Positions 12,722 to 22,862 of a stretch of DNA of 64,000 bases are shown piece by piece. A model generated the notes under the pieces. The model saw nothing but the letters and a program-made list of their open reading frames with translations, made no database searches and was not told the DNA's origin. Source of the DNA: Mallotus nudiflorus (Eukaryota > Streptophyta > Magnoliopsida > Malpighiales > Euphorbiaceae); contig CANTUR010000595.1 in assembly GCA_947683625.1 (NCBI GenBank), forward strand, positions 327,001-391,000, read 5' to 3'. Within the stretch, counting starts at the first letter, position 1. Each line of letters starts with the position of its first letter. Made by a program: the position numbers and the translations under genes.

Positions 12722-13960
12722 TGAGCACTTGACATTTTCAACTCTATTATTCTTTTGTTTCTAATAAACTCATCTCTTTTTGTCTGTTGCAATTGGATCC
12801 ACACCTTATACTGATAATCGATAGTTAAATCTCCATCATAGTCAATGTGCCTTTAAATGATTTTGTACGACCAAGTAGCAACCAAATTATCCAGGAAGTT
12901 TTGAGAGAGAGGTCCTAGTTCAAACTCATGCACTAATCCCATAATCAACTATTTTTATCCGAACCATCAGCAAAGACGGGCAGGATTATAGAAGGTAGCA
13001 AAGTGGAGTCCAATAATAAGAATATAGTAGGTATAAGATTAGATGGTCACGTACTATAATCTCCACCATGGGCACACCCACCGGATTAGTGTATCTGGGA
13101 ATGTCGACAGCCAGCTTTGAACATCTTCTGGTATGGGATGCAACCTTATGGTTTAGTAATGCTTGGCTTTATAGCATGCAATGTCTTAGGGAGGCTTAAG
13201 TATCCCACTTTCTTATGAAACCACATCTGTAAAAGTGGTAAGTAAGTGAAAATGCCAGAAAAGTGAAAGATGAGAATAAGAGAAGAAGAAATTTACCTCC
13301 AATAGGAGTGGACTTTTAGAGAATCGCTTGGTTACTATGAAGTGGTCTAGCCTAATATGATAGTTTTTGCTAAGATAGGAGGGAAAGGATTGTGCCCGGT
13401 TTCCACTTAATCCAAGAGGATTTTTGAATCATAATTTCCATAAGGGGAAGTGAGCAGGAATTGAGTATATAGGCAAAGAGCAAGCATTTATGGCTAATAG
13501 ACCTCCTTTTTATCTGTGGTTGTAATAAGCTCAAGGAAATGCCCTACCAGTGCTTCATTACTGAAGATGTGATGAAAGGAATACTGGGGTAAAAGATTGA
13601 ATAACCTAGCCATTTGATATTGAATGAAGTGCAAGTCTAGGGTTCTAACCTGAGGGATTACAATCTGACAAGTGGAATCCATGTGATAGCCCAAAAAAGC
13701 TTTGAATTCCTCTAGCAGGGGGTATCTTCCACTATATTAAACCAGAATACATGTTTATAGGGATCCTAGAATTGAGTTATGGCATGGAGAAAAGGGAAAT
13801 TAAATCTCCTAGCATGCAAAGATCTGAAGATTAATAAGTAAAATGGCTATAATTTTGCCCATGATTCCTCATCTAAGCTCTTCAGGATTGGTTATAGTTG
13901 TTTCAAGCTGCTTTTGGTCATATAGGAGGTAGGGATATTGTCTAGAGAGAGAGAGTTGAG
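12722..13960 (-). pseudogene. TE1 antisense gene B' (DUF7745-like), degenerate
   Basis: On the minus strand, antisense to the element, pieces of one protein can be followed and aligned with gene B of TE2: FLHAITQF.DPYKHVFWFN near 13800, then a frameshift, GYHMDSTCQIVIPQVRTLDL near 13690-13630, QYQMARLFNLLPQ, and a C-terminal part near 12980-12760 matching TE2 (IDYDGDLTIDYQYKVWIQL in approximate reading). Stops and indels make it a pseudogene. The likeness to the DUF7745-type domain (fold-wide pattern QFWDP...F.F...E..P..EEF...LG) is from memory. Limits are approximate. Confidence 0.55.
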
Positions 13961-14035
13961 AAGAATGGCCAAAAGCATGAAGTTGGGATTTAAGTAACTC
14001 CAGATTGCTGCTACAGAGGCATTCACCTCTACAAT

Positions 14036-14130
14036 CAGGTGACACCTCTTCATGTTGAGGCGATTCCCTATCGCCCCTTCACAAAGAGGCATCGCCCCAA
14101 TAATGAGGCGATACGTCTCTGACAGAAGGC
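14036..14130. repeat. GC-palindrome cluster in TE1
   Basis: Consecutive short palindromes such as GAGGCGATTCCC/TATCGCC, GAGGCATCGCCCC and GAGGCGATACGTCTC, separated by linkers of about ten bases. It lies between antisense genes A' and B'. It is the same family as the clusters in the LTRs and introns. Confidence 0.75.
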
Positions 14131-14389
14131 ATGGGGGACATCTTGTTATATTGAGACTAAGTGATTGACATGAAAATGTAAAACAATTATCGAAAAATAA
14201 AACATTTATAATTAGAAATGTTTTCAGTCAATTCAAATTTAGTCAGATGAAATTTGGGCTCAGCATTCAGTCAAAAAAAATATGAAACTTCAAAAATAAA
14301 AATCCATATGAAATATCATAATAGCATATAAACAACAATTCAAGGTATCAAAATTGATCCTATTCTAACACTCATTTGAGGCAGCCCCC

Positions 14390-17045
14390 CTACTCTTCAT
14401 CTGCAAACTCATCATCTCCCTCGCTAGTGGGATCATCTCCCTCATCTGTGGGATCATCTCCCTCATCTGTGGGATCATCAGTATGCTTCTCCTCCCTTCC
14501 ATTGTTGCCCCCTTATCATCTTTGTTATTGTCATTAACTCAAAGGGTAGCAAGTTGGCATTCCAGAGCAGTGATCCTGGCCTGACTAGCCTCATCTTGGC
14601 CTGTTAAAGTACAATAAGAGGTGAGACATCATGAAAGCATTCATACATGTAGGAATAAGAAATGATTGATAGCTTCCATTATTGTGTTGTGCTCATCAAG
14701 AAGTCTCGCTTAGCCTCGATCTCCCTGTACATATACTCCCCTTGATCTCAAGGTATCTACATAATTAATGATTTATTAGGGTTAAACCTACATTAAGTCA
14801 AATTTGAGAACAGGATTTCAAAAAGGAAGAGAACTTCCATGTGTAGAAGCCTCTTGAATGAACACTAGCTCCAAGGTCTCATCCAATGTCAGGAACTAAT
14901 GAGATAGATTGCCTAAAGGCATCCAGCTCTGAGCTAGCAGGTTTGGAGGGGTAGCCAGCCACTATATGAGATGTGGAGTTAGAGGGCTCTCTTGTAAAAG
15001 GCACACTGGAGGATGTATCCTCAACACTAGGCACAATATATGGGCATTGAGGACATCTCTCCTATGCAATAGGCCTAGGGTAAGTAGTTAGTGCCCTGGC
15101 TAGTGCTTGGGGAGGAGACTAAGTTAAGAAAATGATGATCACATATGTGAATGTGAAATTGTATGCTTCATAAATGACATGCTTACTTGAGATGTGGATG
15201 TAGGTAGAGGCACGCTCTACATAAGCTGAGCCTGTGAAAACTTTGCATATCAAGACTTCCTCCTCTCACAGTAATCCTTCGCATCTTCCCCCTCCAAGGC
15301 TTGTCTCCCTCCAATAGGTGTGTCCATAAAATAGATCGAGGAGGAGAAAGAGGTGGTTGTCTCACCCAAGCGCCTAGATGCCAATTATGTATCTTATCAC
15401 CAAGGTTCCAAACTCTATAGTTAAGCCCTCTGAGTAAAACCCTCCTCCCAAATAGCAGAATCGAGCATATCATGTCCTATGACCATCCAACCTGAGGACC
15501 CCACAAATATGGGCAGAGTTATGGAAGTAAACTGCTAAATGGATGAGTTAGATTAACAAATCTATTACTGATTATAATTATGCTTATAGGTACCTACCTC
15601 ATCATACATCAAAGTGTTCAATCACTCATAGTGGATGTGCACGCGAGTGACAGGCCTCCTCCATGTGCCATTGGAGCCCCATCTCGCCAAAGTGGGGAAG
15701 AAAGTGTCATGGATATGGGATATCTCGACAATCAACTCTAGCTCTAAAGCCCAATCCTGCAAAAGAGAGAAGCATGGTTAACAAATTATTATAGTGGTAT
15801 TTAAGATGAACCTAACAAAATAAGGAAAAGGGGAACATACTAGAATAGCATGCCAAAAATTACAAAGTCATCTGGCTCCACGCACCGACTTATTTATACT
15901 CTTATATAAGTTGGATAAGACACAACTGCCCTAATCATACGAAGCCACCAGATACAGATCCCTTAAAGGCAATAAGAAAATCATAGCTATGGAGCTAGCA
16001 GTGTCTGTGAATAGGGTAGTCCCTAGTAGGTAGACTAGGAATGCCCTTACTACTTGATCAATCTTATGAGGTATGGTAGTTGTCTTAACTTTGGCGCAAG
16101 CGTAATGGCTCCTAATAGAATCCAGCTTCACCATGTGTGTCCCATTCATATCTAAGACCATGTTGAGTAGACGCATGATGTAAGTGAGATTATCTAAAGA
16201 TAGTTGATAAATACTTGCATTAAAAGGAATGAAATATCCTACACAAGCATTGCTAGTCACAGCAGCAAAAGAGACAGGCTCCAAAGTGAACTCGCCAAAG
16301 GAGAGATGGAATGTGTGAGTAGTATTGGACCATCTCTCCATCAGAGAGTGAAGAGGCTGATAGTTTGTGCACCCTTGCTATGCTAGGAGTGCAAGGATAA
16401 AATCTAAAAATTCAGTGTCCCAAATACGACTCTTGATCTTGTCTATAAGCTCATCGTACTAGGCTCATGCCCTATTGAAATTCCTAACACCATTGAGAGT
16501 GTGTGCATCGAGCTACATGATAAACAAGGAGTTGAATTATTAGTTTATTTGAATAAAGTATAAAATTTTCTACAAAGTGCTAAGAACACCCCATCAAAGA
16601 GATGATGTCTCTTCCCATATAGGCAATCGCATCCCTGATAAATCACCTCAATGTGATGAGGTGACTACCTCTTCAAAAGGGTGATTGCCCTAATAAAGAA
16701 GTTATTGCCCCAATGAAGAGGTTATTGCCCCATCGAAGAGGTGACACCTCTTCATGTTAGCGATCTGACACACAATTTTGATTTTTGTCAATTTTATTGA
16801 TTAAGTCAAGTACATTTTTATTTTTGGTGATAAATACATATTTTCTAACAATAACGTGATATTGCCCAACATTAATTGTAAGAAAAATTAAATAAATTGC
16901 ACTAATATCTCTAGTGGCCAACCCACAGATGTAAGATCGCACGTCTGCTAAAAGGGGGATCTCATCTCCAATAGAGAGGTTAAAGTGTCACAAAGGATGT
17001 ACTGAGGGTGATACTGAGTCCCACTCTTGGAGGTCTATTGTCCAT
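14390..17045 (-). pseudogene. TE1 antisense gene A' (plant mobile domain), degenerate
   Basis: This minus-strand gene is antisense to TE1 and matches gene A of TE2 exon by exon. Exon 1 starts ATG at 17045 and ends near 16909, where the donor GT has become AT. Exon 2, 16512-15841, is 672 nt with AG before it and GT after it, and carries the PMD: SLMERWSNTTHTFHLSFGEF near 16330, then AFLVYLLGTTLFTDTAS near 16040 and FLLPLRDLYLVASYD near 15950. RRVLLRGLNYRVW (about 15440) belongs to the exon 4 equivalent. The acidic C-terminus, with repeats of DDPTDEG, ends in TAG at 14392-14390. PMD proteins such as MAIN and MAIL1 are nuclear factors linked to transposon silencing. Stops (for example at the Trp codon near 15935) show it is no longer intact. 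Confidence 0.82.
16590..16760. repeat. GC-palindrome cluster in intron 1 of gene A'
   Basis: Repeated units such as AAGAGGTTATTGCCCCA, GAGATGATGTCTCTTC and GAGGTGACACCTCTTC lie inside the first intron of the antisense PMD gene. TE2 has a larger cluster in the same intron. Confidence 0.78.
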
Positions 17046-17494
17046 GTGGCATCTATTATAAAAAGGTTTGAAGTGAAAGCATGAGAATTAGAACAGAAAA
17101 GAGAAAAGAGAGAACGGTGAAAGAATGAAAAAAAAACAAGTTTTCTTTATATAAGAATGAAAAAAGAGGGTGGGGTTTTGAGAAAATGGGCCCTTATAAG
17201 AATAAAGCTTTAAAAAATGGGCTTTTGAAAAAGCTAGCCCTTAAAGAAAATGGGAACATAAAAGAGAAGAAAGTCCTTACTAGAAAAATTGGCTTTCTAA
17301 GAATTTTAAAAAAATTATGAGAATTTTTTATGTTATTTATTTCCCGGGTGCGAGCCAAAGTTGATTATATAGAAGATAAAGGTTATCTTGTCAAAGTATT
17401 AATGAGTGACTAATCAGGTTGAATTCCTAAGGATCATGGTCACGTTTTAAATTGAAGAATTTTTTTCCCGATTTGATGGACCCGTAGTAAGGGG

Positions 17495-17580
17495 CAAGCC
17501 GTAGACACCTAGTTTGATCGGCCCGTGATAGGGGGCGAACTTTGGATACTCGATTTGATTAACCCCTAGCCAGGGGTTAG
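17495..17580 (+). repeat. Extra copy of the LTR start in the TE1 3' UTR
   Basis: CGTAGACACCTAGTTTGATC, then the GGCCCGTGATAGGGGGCGAAC block, repeats the first 80 or so bases of the LTR, about 0.8 kb upstream of the real 3' LTR. It is probably the product of template switching or recombination. Confidence 0.75.
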
Positions 17581-17639
17581 CTATGGATTTTCTCTTATTG
17601 AAGTATCAAATTTGTTGGATTGCCTCTCCGGTTTGTATA

Positions 17640-18060
17640 CCCAAGGATGACAACATGATTTTTCAATTTATGATAAATGGTGTATCGGGCTTGATAGAGT
17701 TCCCGAGGATCACGTTTCAAATGAGTGAGCAATTGGGCTTAATAGAGTTCCCAAGATCATGTTTCAAATGAATGGTGTATTGGTCTTGATAGAGTTTTTG
17801 AGGATCATATTTCAAATAAGTGAGCAATTAGGCTTGATATAGTTCCCAAAGATCACGTTTCAGATAAGTGAGCAATCGGGCATAATAGAGTTCTTGAGGA
17901 TTACATTTAGATGAGTGAGCAATCAGGCTTAATAAAGTTCCTAAGGATTACATTTTAGAAGAGTGAGTAATCGAGCTTGATAGAGTTTCTAAGGATCACA
18001 TTTCAAATGAGTGAGCAATTGGGCTAGATAGAGTTCCCAATGATCACGTTTCAAATGTGT
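17640..18060 (+). repeat. TE1 3'-UTR minisatellite, about 48-bp units
   Basis: Seven to eight diverged copies of a unit of about 48 bases containing GGATCACGTTTCAAATGAGT and GAGCAATTGGGCTTGATAGA. Unit ends are conserved and differences are mostly substitutions. Tandem arrays in the 3' UTR are known for Tat/Ogre elements and can seed satellites. Confidence 0.9.
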
Positions 18061-18270
18061 TAATGAGTTCGAAGAAGTTTGGATCCACAATTCATATATT
18101 AATGAGTGGCTGATCGAAATGAACTTCCAAGGATCACAACCATGTTTTAAATTAAAGAATTCACCTCTCGAGTGAACCTCAGAGGTCATATATGTCCTTT
18201 ACTGATTATTGCTTATGTTGTGCATGTTGTTTTTTTAATAAAATTTGATTGCATGAGTTTCAATTTTTTT

Positions 18271-18289
18271 AAAAACCAAGGGAGCAAAC
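18271..18289 (+). other. TE1 polypurine tract
   Basis: AAAAACCAAGGGAGCAAAC lies directly before the 3' LTR. TE2 has AAAAACTAAAAGGGCAAAT in the same place, which supports both LTR boundaries. Confidence 0.8.
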
Positions 18290-20108
18290 TATAGAAACTC
18301 AACTCAATCAGCCTATAATAAAGGGTGAACTATGGATGCTCGGTTTGATCGACCCACAATGAAGCCCAATAATGAAAATGTGCAAAGCTTGAATGCAAGA
18401 GAAGCCCATAATCTCCTTGAAAATGGACTTAAAAGCTCAATTTTTTCCCTATAGAACCCAAGCCCACTCTGGCCCAAAGGCCCAACCTTAGGTAAAGGCC
18501 AATGAGGCGACACCTCAATGATGAGGTGCCACCTCTATGGGATAAGGCGGTTCACCAGCCACTTCCATTTACATTAAATGCCGATGTGACAATGGTAGGC
18601 TGGCTGGTGGGCCCCACACCGATAGAGGCATGAGAGTTGCATGAAAATGATATTTTCAGGTAAGAAAAAGTAAACAAAAAAGTAATTATGGAGAATGAAA
18701 AATAGAGGTCTTGTCTAGGCATGGGGCTTGAAATGGAGAGACTGGAGAAAGGAAAAAAAAGGAGCAACTTAGAGGAAGCTTAAAAAAAAACCTCTGAAAA
18801 AAATAAGGAAAAATGTTCTTGGGAAGGAAGGGAAAAAGCTAGCTTGGAAATCCATTTTCTTGAAGGAAGAATGAGGAGATCTTACATTCAAGTGAAGCTT
18901 TTGACCAAAACAACCTATAAAGGACAACTATTTCTGAAAAGCAAGCTTCTAGAGCAATAAGAAGCTTTATATTTCTTCACTAAGCTCTAGTTTTTACTTA
19001 AGTTCTTTGTTGTTTACTTGTTTGCTTTAGTTTCATTGCTTATTTTAGATACTATATCCATAACATGATATTTTATGCTCTTAAGTATTGATGTAAGTGT
19101 AAAGTGGTTTATATATGTGATTTGATTAACTTAGAAGTTAAGGAGATTGATCAAATAATTTTTATGCCTGATCATCAGGTGGTGCCTTTTCAAAGAGGTG
19201 TTGCCTCTCTAGGTTGAGGCGATACGAAATCACCTTTATGGCTAGTGGTGATGCCTCATTGATGATGCGTCACCACATCAACAGAGTTTAGCATTTTAAC
19301 ATTTAGCTTTAAGTTTGTTTTTGCATGATTTATATGTCTTTGCATCTTTATATTAATAGTTTTCCTCATACATAATTACTTTGTCATCATGCTTAAATCA
19401 AAAGTATTCATAAATTTGTCTTTATCTCTATTTATGTCTATTTGGAGTTATATTGAACTAACTTTATGGGTTTATTTTGTAGAAGTCTTCTTATCTTCAT
19501 GAAGATTAATATTGTGTTTTATTGCAGAAAATCTTAGGGTGACTCATCGTCATCAATTGACTATTCCCTTTTAGTTTATTGTTAATAGCTAGTTTATTTT
19601 CGATTTATTTTTGGTTTATTTTACTTTTACTTCCGCAAAGTGTTATAATCCTTAATCCCTTCCCCCATTTTATTTGAACGTACTATTTTGTGGTATTTTG
19701 TGATGAATATTAAGACTTATAATGCATAAAATTGAATTAATGTGCAAATTTGGGTTTAAAAATAAAATCCAACAATTGTTTGGAGAAAATTATAATTTGC
19801 ATATTAATAAAGAAATAATTGAATAATCAAAGGTAATAAAATACAAAACACAAATGGAGGCCAACCGCAAGGTTGGGTGGACATTTCAAAAGCCCATACC
19901 TAGTTTTCGAACTCATTCTCTGATGACGATTTCTAGGAACCTCCGTGGGATCCAATTGTCATATAGTGTATCCCGACTTTTATTCGGGTGGCAACTCCTT
20001 CTCCGATTTGCACTTTAAGCCTAATTTTGTATTTCCTAATGTGCCTCGAGCTCACACTATGTCGTGGTCACCAAACACTTGGATGCACTCTAAACCCCGC
20101 CGCCTACA
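18290..20108 (+). repeat. TE1 3' LTR
   Basis: Starts TATAGAAACTC after the polypurine tract and ends CCTACA before the target duplication ACTAT. It is co-linear with 3439-5274, including the duplicated start block and GC-palindrome clusters near 18503-18545 and 19185-19285. Confidence 0.92.
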
Positions 20109-20113
20109 ACTAT

Positions 20114-20636
20114 ATTTTGTTTTTTATTCAATATGGTTTGGTACAGTTCTCAATTTGATTTTTTTATAAATATTCAGTACCATACTAAATTTGTCATAAA
20201 ATTTGATTCAGTTCGGAATTAAAATTATTCGATTTGATACGATTTTAATGTCTTTCAATTTATAATTTTGTTTCGATTCGATATTTTTTCTATCCCATAT
20301 TCATCCCTACATATCATTAGTTTCTACCACAATATAGGCAACCTTGTTACAAATACAAATAGACTGCTATGTTGTAAAATATTGATTATGTTTTGAATAC
20401 ACTTGTCATTAATCATCACACGGTTAGATATTAATCTCCATACAACAAAATAATTTACTTATTTTTTATTACAATTTCATTGTATATATTTAAAAAATAT
20501 GGCCAATAATAATAACTTATTTCCAACTCATTTTCATTTTTTTTCACTGTAAAGAATTGGTGTGGCAAGACTTAGTTTAAAACTATTCCTTATAACAACA
20601 CCAATCTCAAAATCAAATATATATAAAAAAAAAAAA
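20114..20636. other. AT-rich intergenic sequence
   Basis: No gene. About 20115-20310 repeats phrases of the kind GGTTTGGTACAGTT, TTCAGTTCGGAATT and TTTCGATTCGAT and ends ATTCATCCCTA, which resembles the degenerate GGTTCGGTTT-rich small transposons common in plants. I see no complete terminal repeats. Confidence 0.4.
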
Positions 20637-20985
20637 CATAATACATTTATAACTTTCTATATTTATCATTTTTATCAGTTTAACACCTTAACATACAGTT
20701 TTATCATTTCAACACTTGAACTTATTTAAAATGTAATTTTGAAACCTCTCTCAACACACTTAACATGAAATAGCAAATCAGTATGTGTTATATCATTAAG
20801 AGTTAACTTACCAAAAACTACAAGTAGAAGTATTAAACTAACAAAAAGTGAAAAGTGATGACAGATATATTATTTCATTAAATTAGTATATTTTATACTA
20901 GTTTAAGTGTTAAAATGATAAAATGATAAATTAAAACGTTAAATTGATAAATTGTACTAAATATAAGGGCTGTGAATGTATTATG
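20637..20985. mobile_element. Fold-back MITE-like repeat
   Basis: CATAATACATT at 20637-20647 is repeated exactly in inverse at 20975-20985. Homology between the arms continues inward for about 100 bases (20637-20738 against 20880-20985), around a 140-bp centre. No protein is encoded. Clear target duplications were not found, so the superfamily is unknown. Confidence 0.7.
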
Positions 20986-22017
20986 TATTAACATAATAAT
21001 ATGAGTTATTTTTGTAGGAGCCATAACCATAATAAACATATTGATCCTGCCACTTCTATAAATGTAATTTGGTGAAAATACTTCCACTGACATATTGTAG
21101 ATGTATTGAAAGTTGAGTGCTAAATTAGTACTCCTTTCGTTTTTTAAATTGAATTCTATTAATATATTTTAACTACTTTTTTTTTTATTATATTATTATT
21201 TATACATATATTATTTTTAGAAATATATAAAGTTAATAATTAGTTGAAAAAATTATTATAAAAATAGTATAATATTTTATATATATATTAATTAATTATA
21301 TTTCTTAATGTATGTGAATAATCTTTAAATAATAATTAAAAGTAACAAAGTGAGCATAAATTTTTATAAGTGCAATATAAAAAATTATAAGTGATGAAAC
21401 TCGTAATAATAATAATAAATTTATGATAACTTTTCGTTAGGTTTTCATCAATTATTTTAATGACGATTGATCATTCAATCGTCAATATCGTACACTTAGC
21501 TGTCATTTTAAATTTCTAATTCTTTCGTGATATAGAAAGGGGGAGACGATCAAGTCCGCTAAAATTTCACCCGCTAGGGCCACCCACAACTATAAAGCAG
21601 CTATTTAAATACGAGGCTTCCATTTTTATCTCAACATCAAGTGTTGCGGTCACTCTTTTTGGATTTTTTTTTTTTTAATTATTATTGCCTTATTCTCTGC
21701 TTAGTGTATTCAATAACCAGAAAAATTCCAAGAAAATCATATTTTCTTCATATATATACAATTTTAACCTAACATTTCAATCTGTTCAAAAAATGAGGAA
21801 AAAGAATAAAAAAATGAGGAAAAAGAAAAAAAAAATGTATGTTGTAGTTAAATTTTTGGGATAAGTAAAAAAAAAAAGTGTCTTATAGTTAGACACATTT
21901 TTATTTAAACTTTTTGTGATTTTTTTTAACATTTATTTCATTTTCTAACACTTTAATACTCTATCAATTAATATCGTCGTTATTTTGTAATAAAATTTTA
22001 ATATAACATTCTCTTTT
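20986..22017. other. AT-rich intergenic sequence
   Basis: Low-complexity AT-rich sequence with homopolymer runs. A more balanced block at 21535-21660 (AAAGGGGGAGACGATCAAGT onward) is the only part that does not look like filler. No frame or RNA structure was recognised. Confidence 0.4.
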
Positions 22018-22650
22018 AATAATATAAATATTTTATATATGGTTTACCATCAATATAACTATTTGGATATTTTTAAAAATATTATAAATTTATTTTAAAA
22101 ATTATTTATTTTTATTCATAATAAAGTTAAAAATACATCTTATTTTTATTTATTATGAATTTACTTGAGTTAGTTTAATGTTATATTCCTTAGTAAATAT
22201 TTTACTATTAAAAATTTATATAATTTTAATATTATACCATATATTTTTAACAATATTACTTAATAGGATATCAAAATGCAAGTGGAATAAAATCACAAAC
22301 CCTTAAATGTTATGAAAAATACCACAGCCCTCTAAATGAAAAAACACCTAACCACAAGATATTTTTTTCATAGTTATCCCTAAATTTTTTCACTTAAAGG
22401 AATATTATATTCATTAATGTTAATAAAAATATGGAATGTAATATTAAAATAATATGAATATATAATAGTAAACTTATTTATTAAGTAAAATAGTATTAAA
22501 CCAACTACAATAAGTTCACAAATAAAAATTAAATGCATTTTGAATTTTATTAAGAATAAAAAATATTAAAATAAATCTATAATAATTTTAAAAATATCCA
22601 ATTAGTTATATTGATGATAAATGATACATATAAAATATTTTTAATAATAA
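22018..22650. mobile_element. Large fold-back repeat, arms about 245 bp
   Basis: The left arm (22018-22263) is the reverse complement of the right arm (about 22405-22650) over nearly its whole length. For example, CATCAATATAACTATTTGGA on the left matches CATCAATATAACTAATTGGA read from the right. A 140-bp loop lies between them. There is no coding capacity. Transcription through it would give a long hairpin RNA. Confidence 0.85.
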
Positions 22651-22685
22651 TAATAATAATAATAATAAGGAAAATTCGATAGTTA

Positions 22686-22808
22686 CTTTGATTTGTAGTG
22701 ACTTTGATTTTATTTTGTTTTAATCACCATTAGATTAAAGTATATTTTATAATCCAATGGTGATTATTAACAAAGTATATTTTACTTTGTAAAAATTAAA
22801 ATGACCAT
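22686..22808. repeat. Small hairpin repeat
   Basis: AATCACCATTAGATT (22722-22736) faces AATCCAATGGTGATT (22751-22765). Weaker pairing extends the arms outward to about 50 bases each. Confidence 0.65.
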
Positions 22809-22819
22809 AGAATGCACAT

Positions 22820-22820
22820 A

Positions 22821-22862
<42 letters not shown>
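22820..22862. repeat. (AAT)n microsatellite, left of TE2
   Basis: This run continues on the other side of TE2 at 41708-41726, so TE2 inserted into an existing microsatellite. Confidence 0.95.

Larger units (their letters stand above)
3439..20108 (+). mobile_element. TE1: full-length degenerate Tat/Ogre-like Ty3/gypsy element
   Basis: Two direct LTRs (3439-5274 and 18290-20108) flank a PBS matching tRNA-Arg, a gag-pro-RT-RNH-aRNH-IN coding region, two antisense genes, a 3' minisatellite and a polypurine tract. The flanks are ACCAT (3434-3438) and ACTAT (20109-20113), a five-base target duplication with one transition. The 5' LTR now starts TT instead of TG. The archaeal-type second RNase H and the PBS place it in the Tat lineage. 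Stops and frameshifts run through every domain, so it is not autonomous. In sampled stretches the two LTRs agree at roughly nine of ten bases, which suggests an older insertion than TE2. Confidence 0.92.

Noticed and set aside
3434..20113. TE1 boundaries at 3480 and 18331 (TGTGG / TATGG)
   Set aside because: LTR homology continues about 40 bases further upstream on both sides, up to the polypurine tract in the 3' copy, and only the outer boundaries give a near-perfect target duplication.
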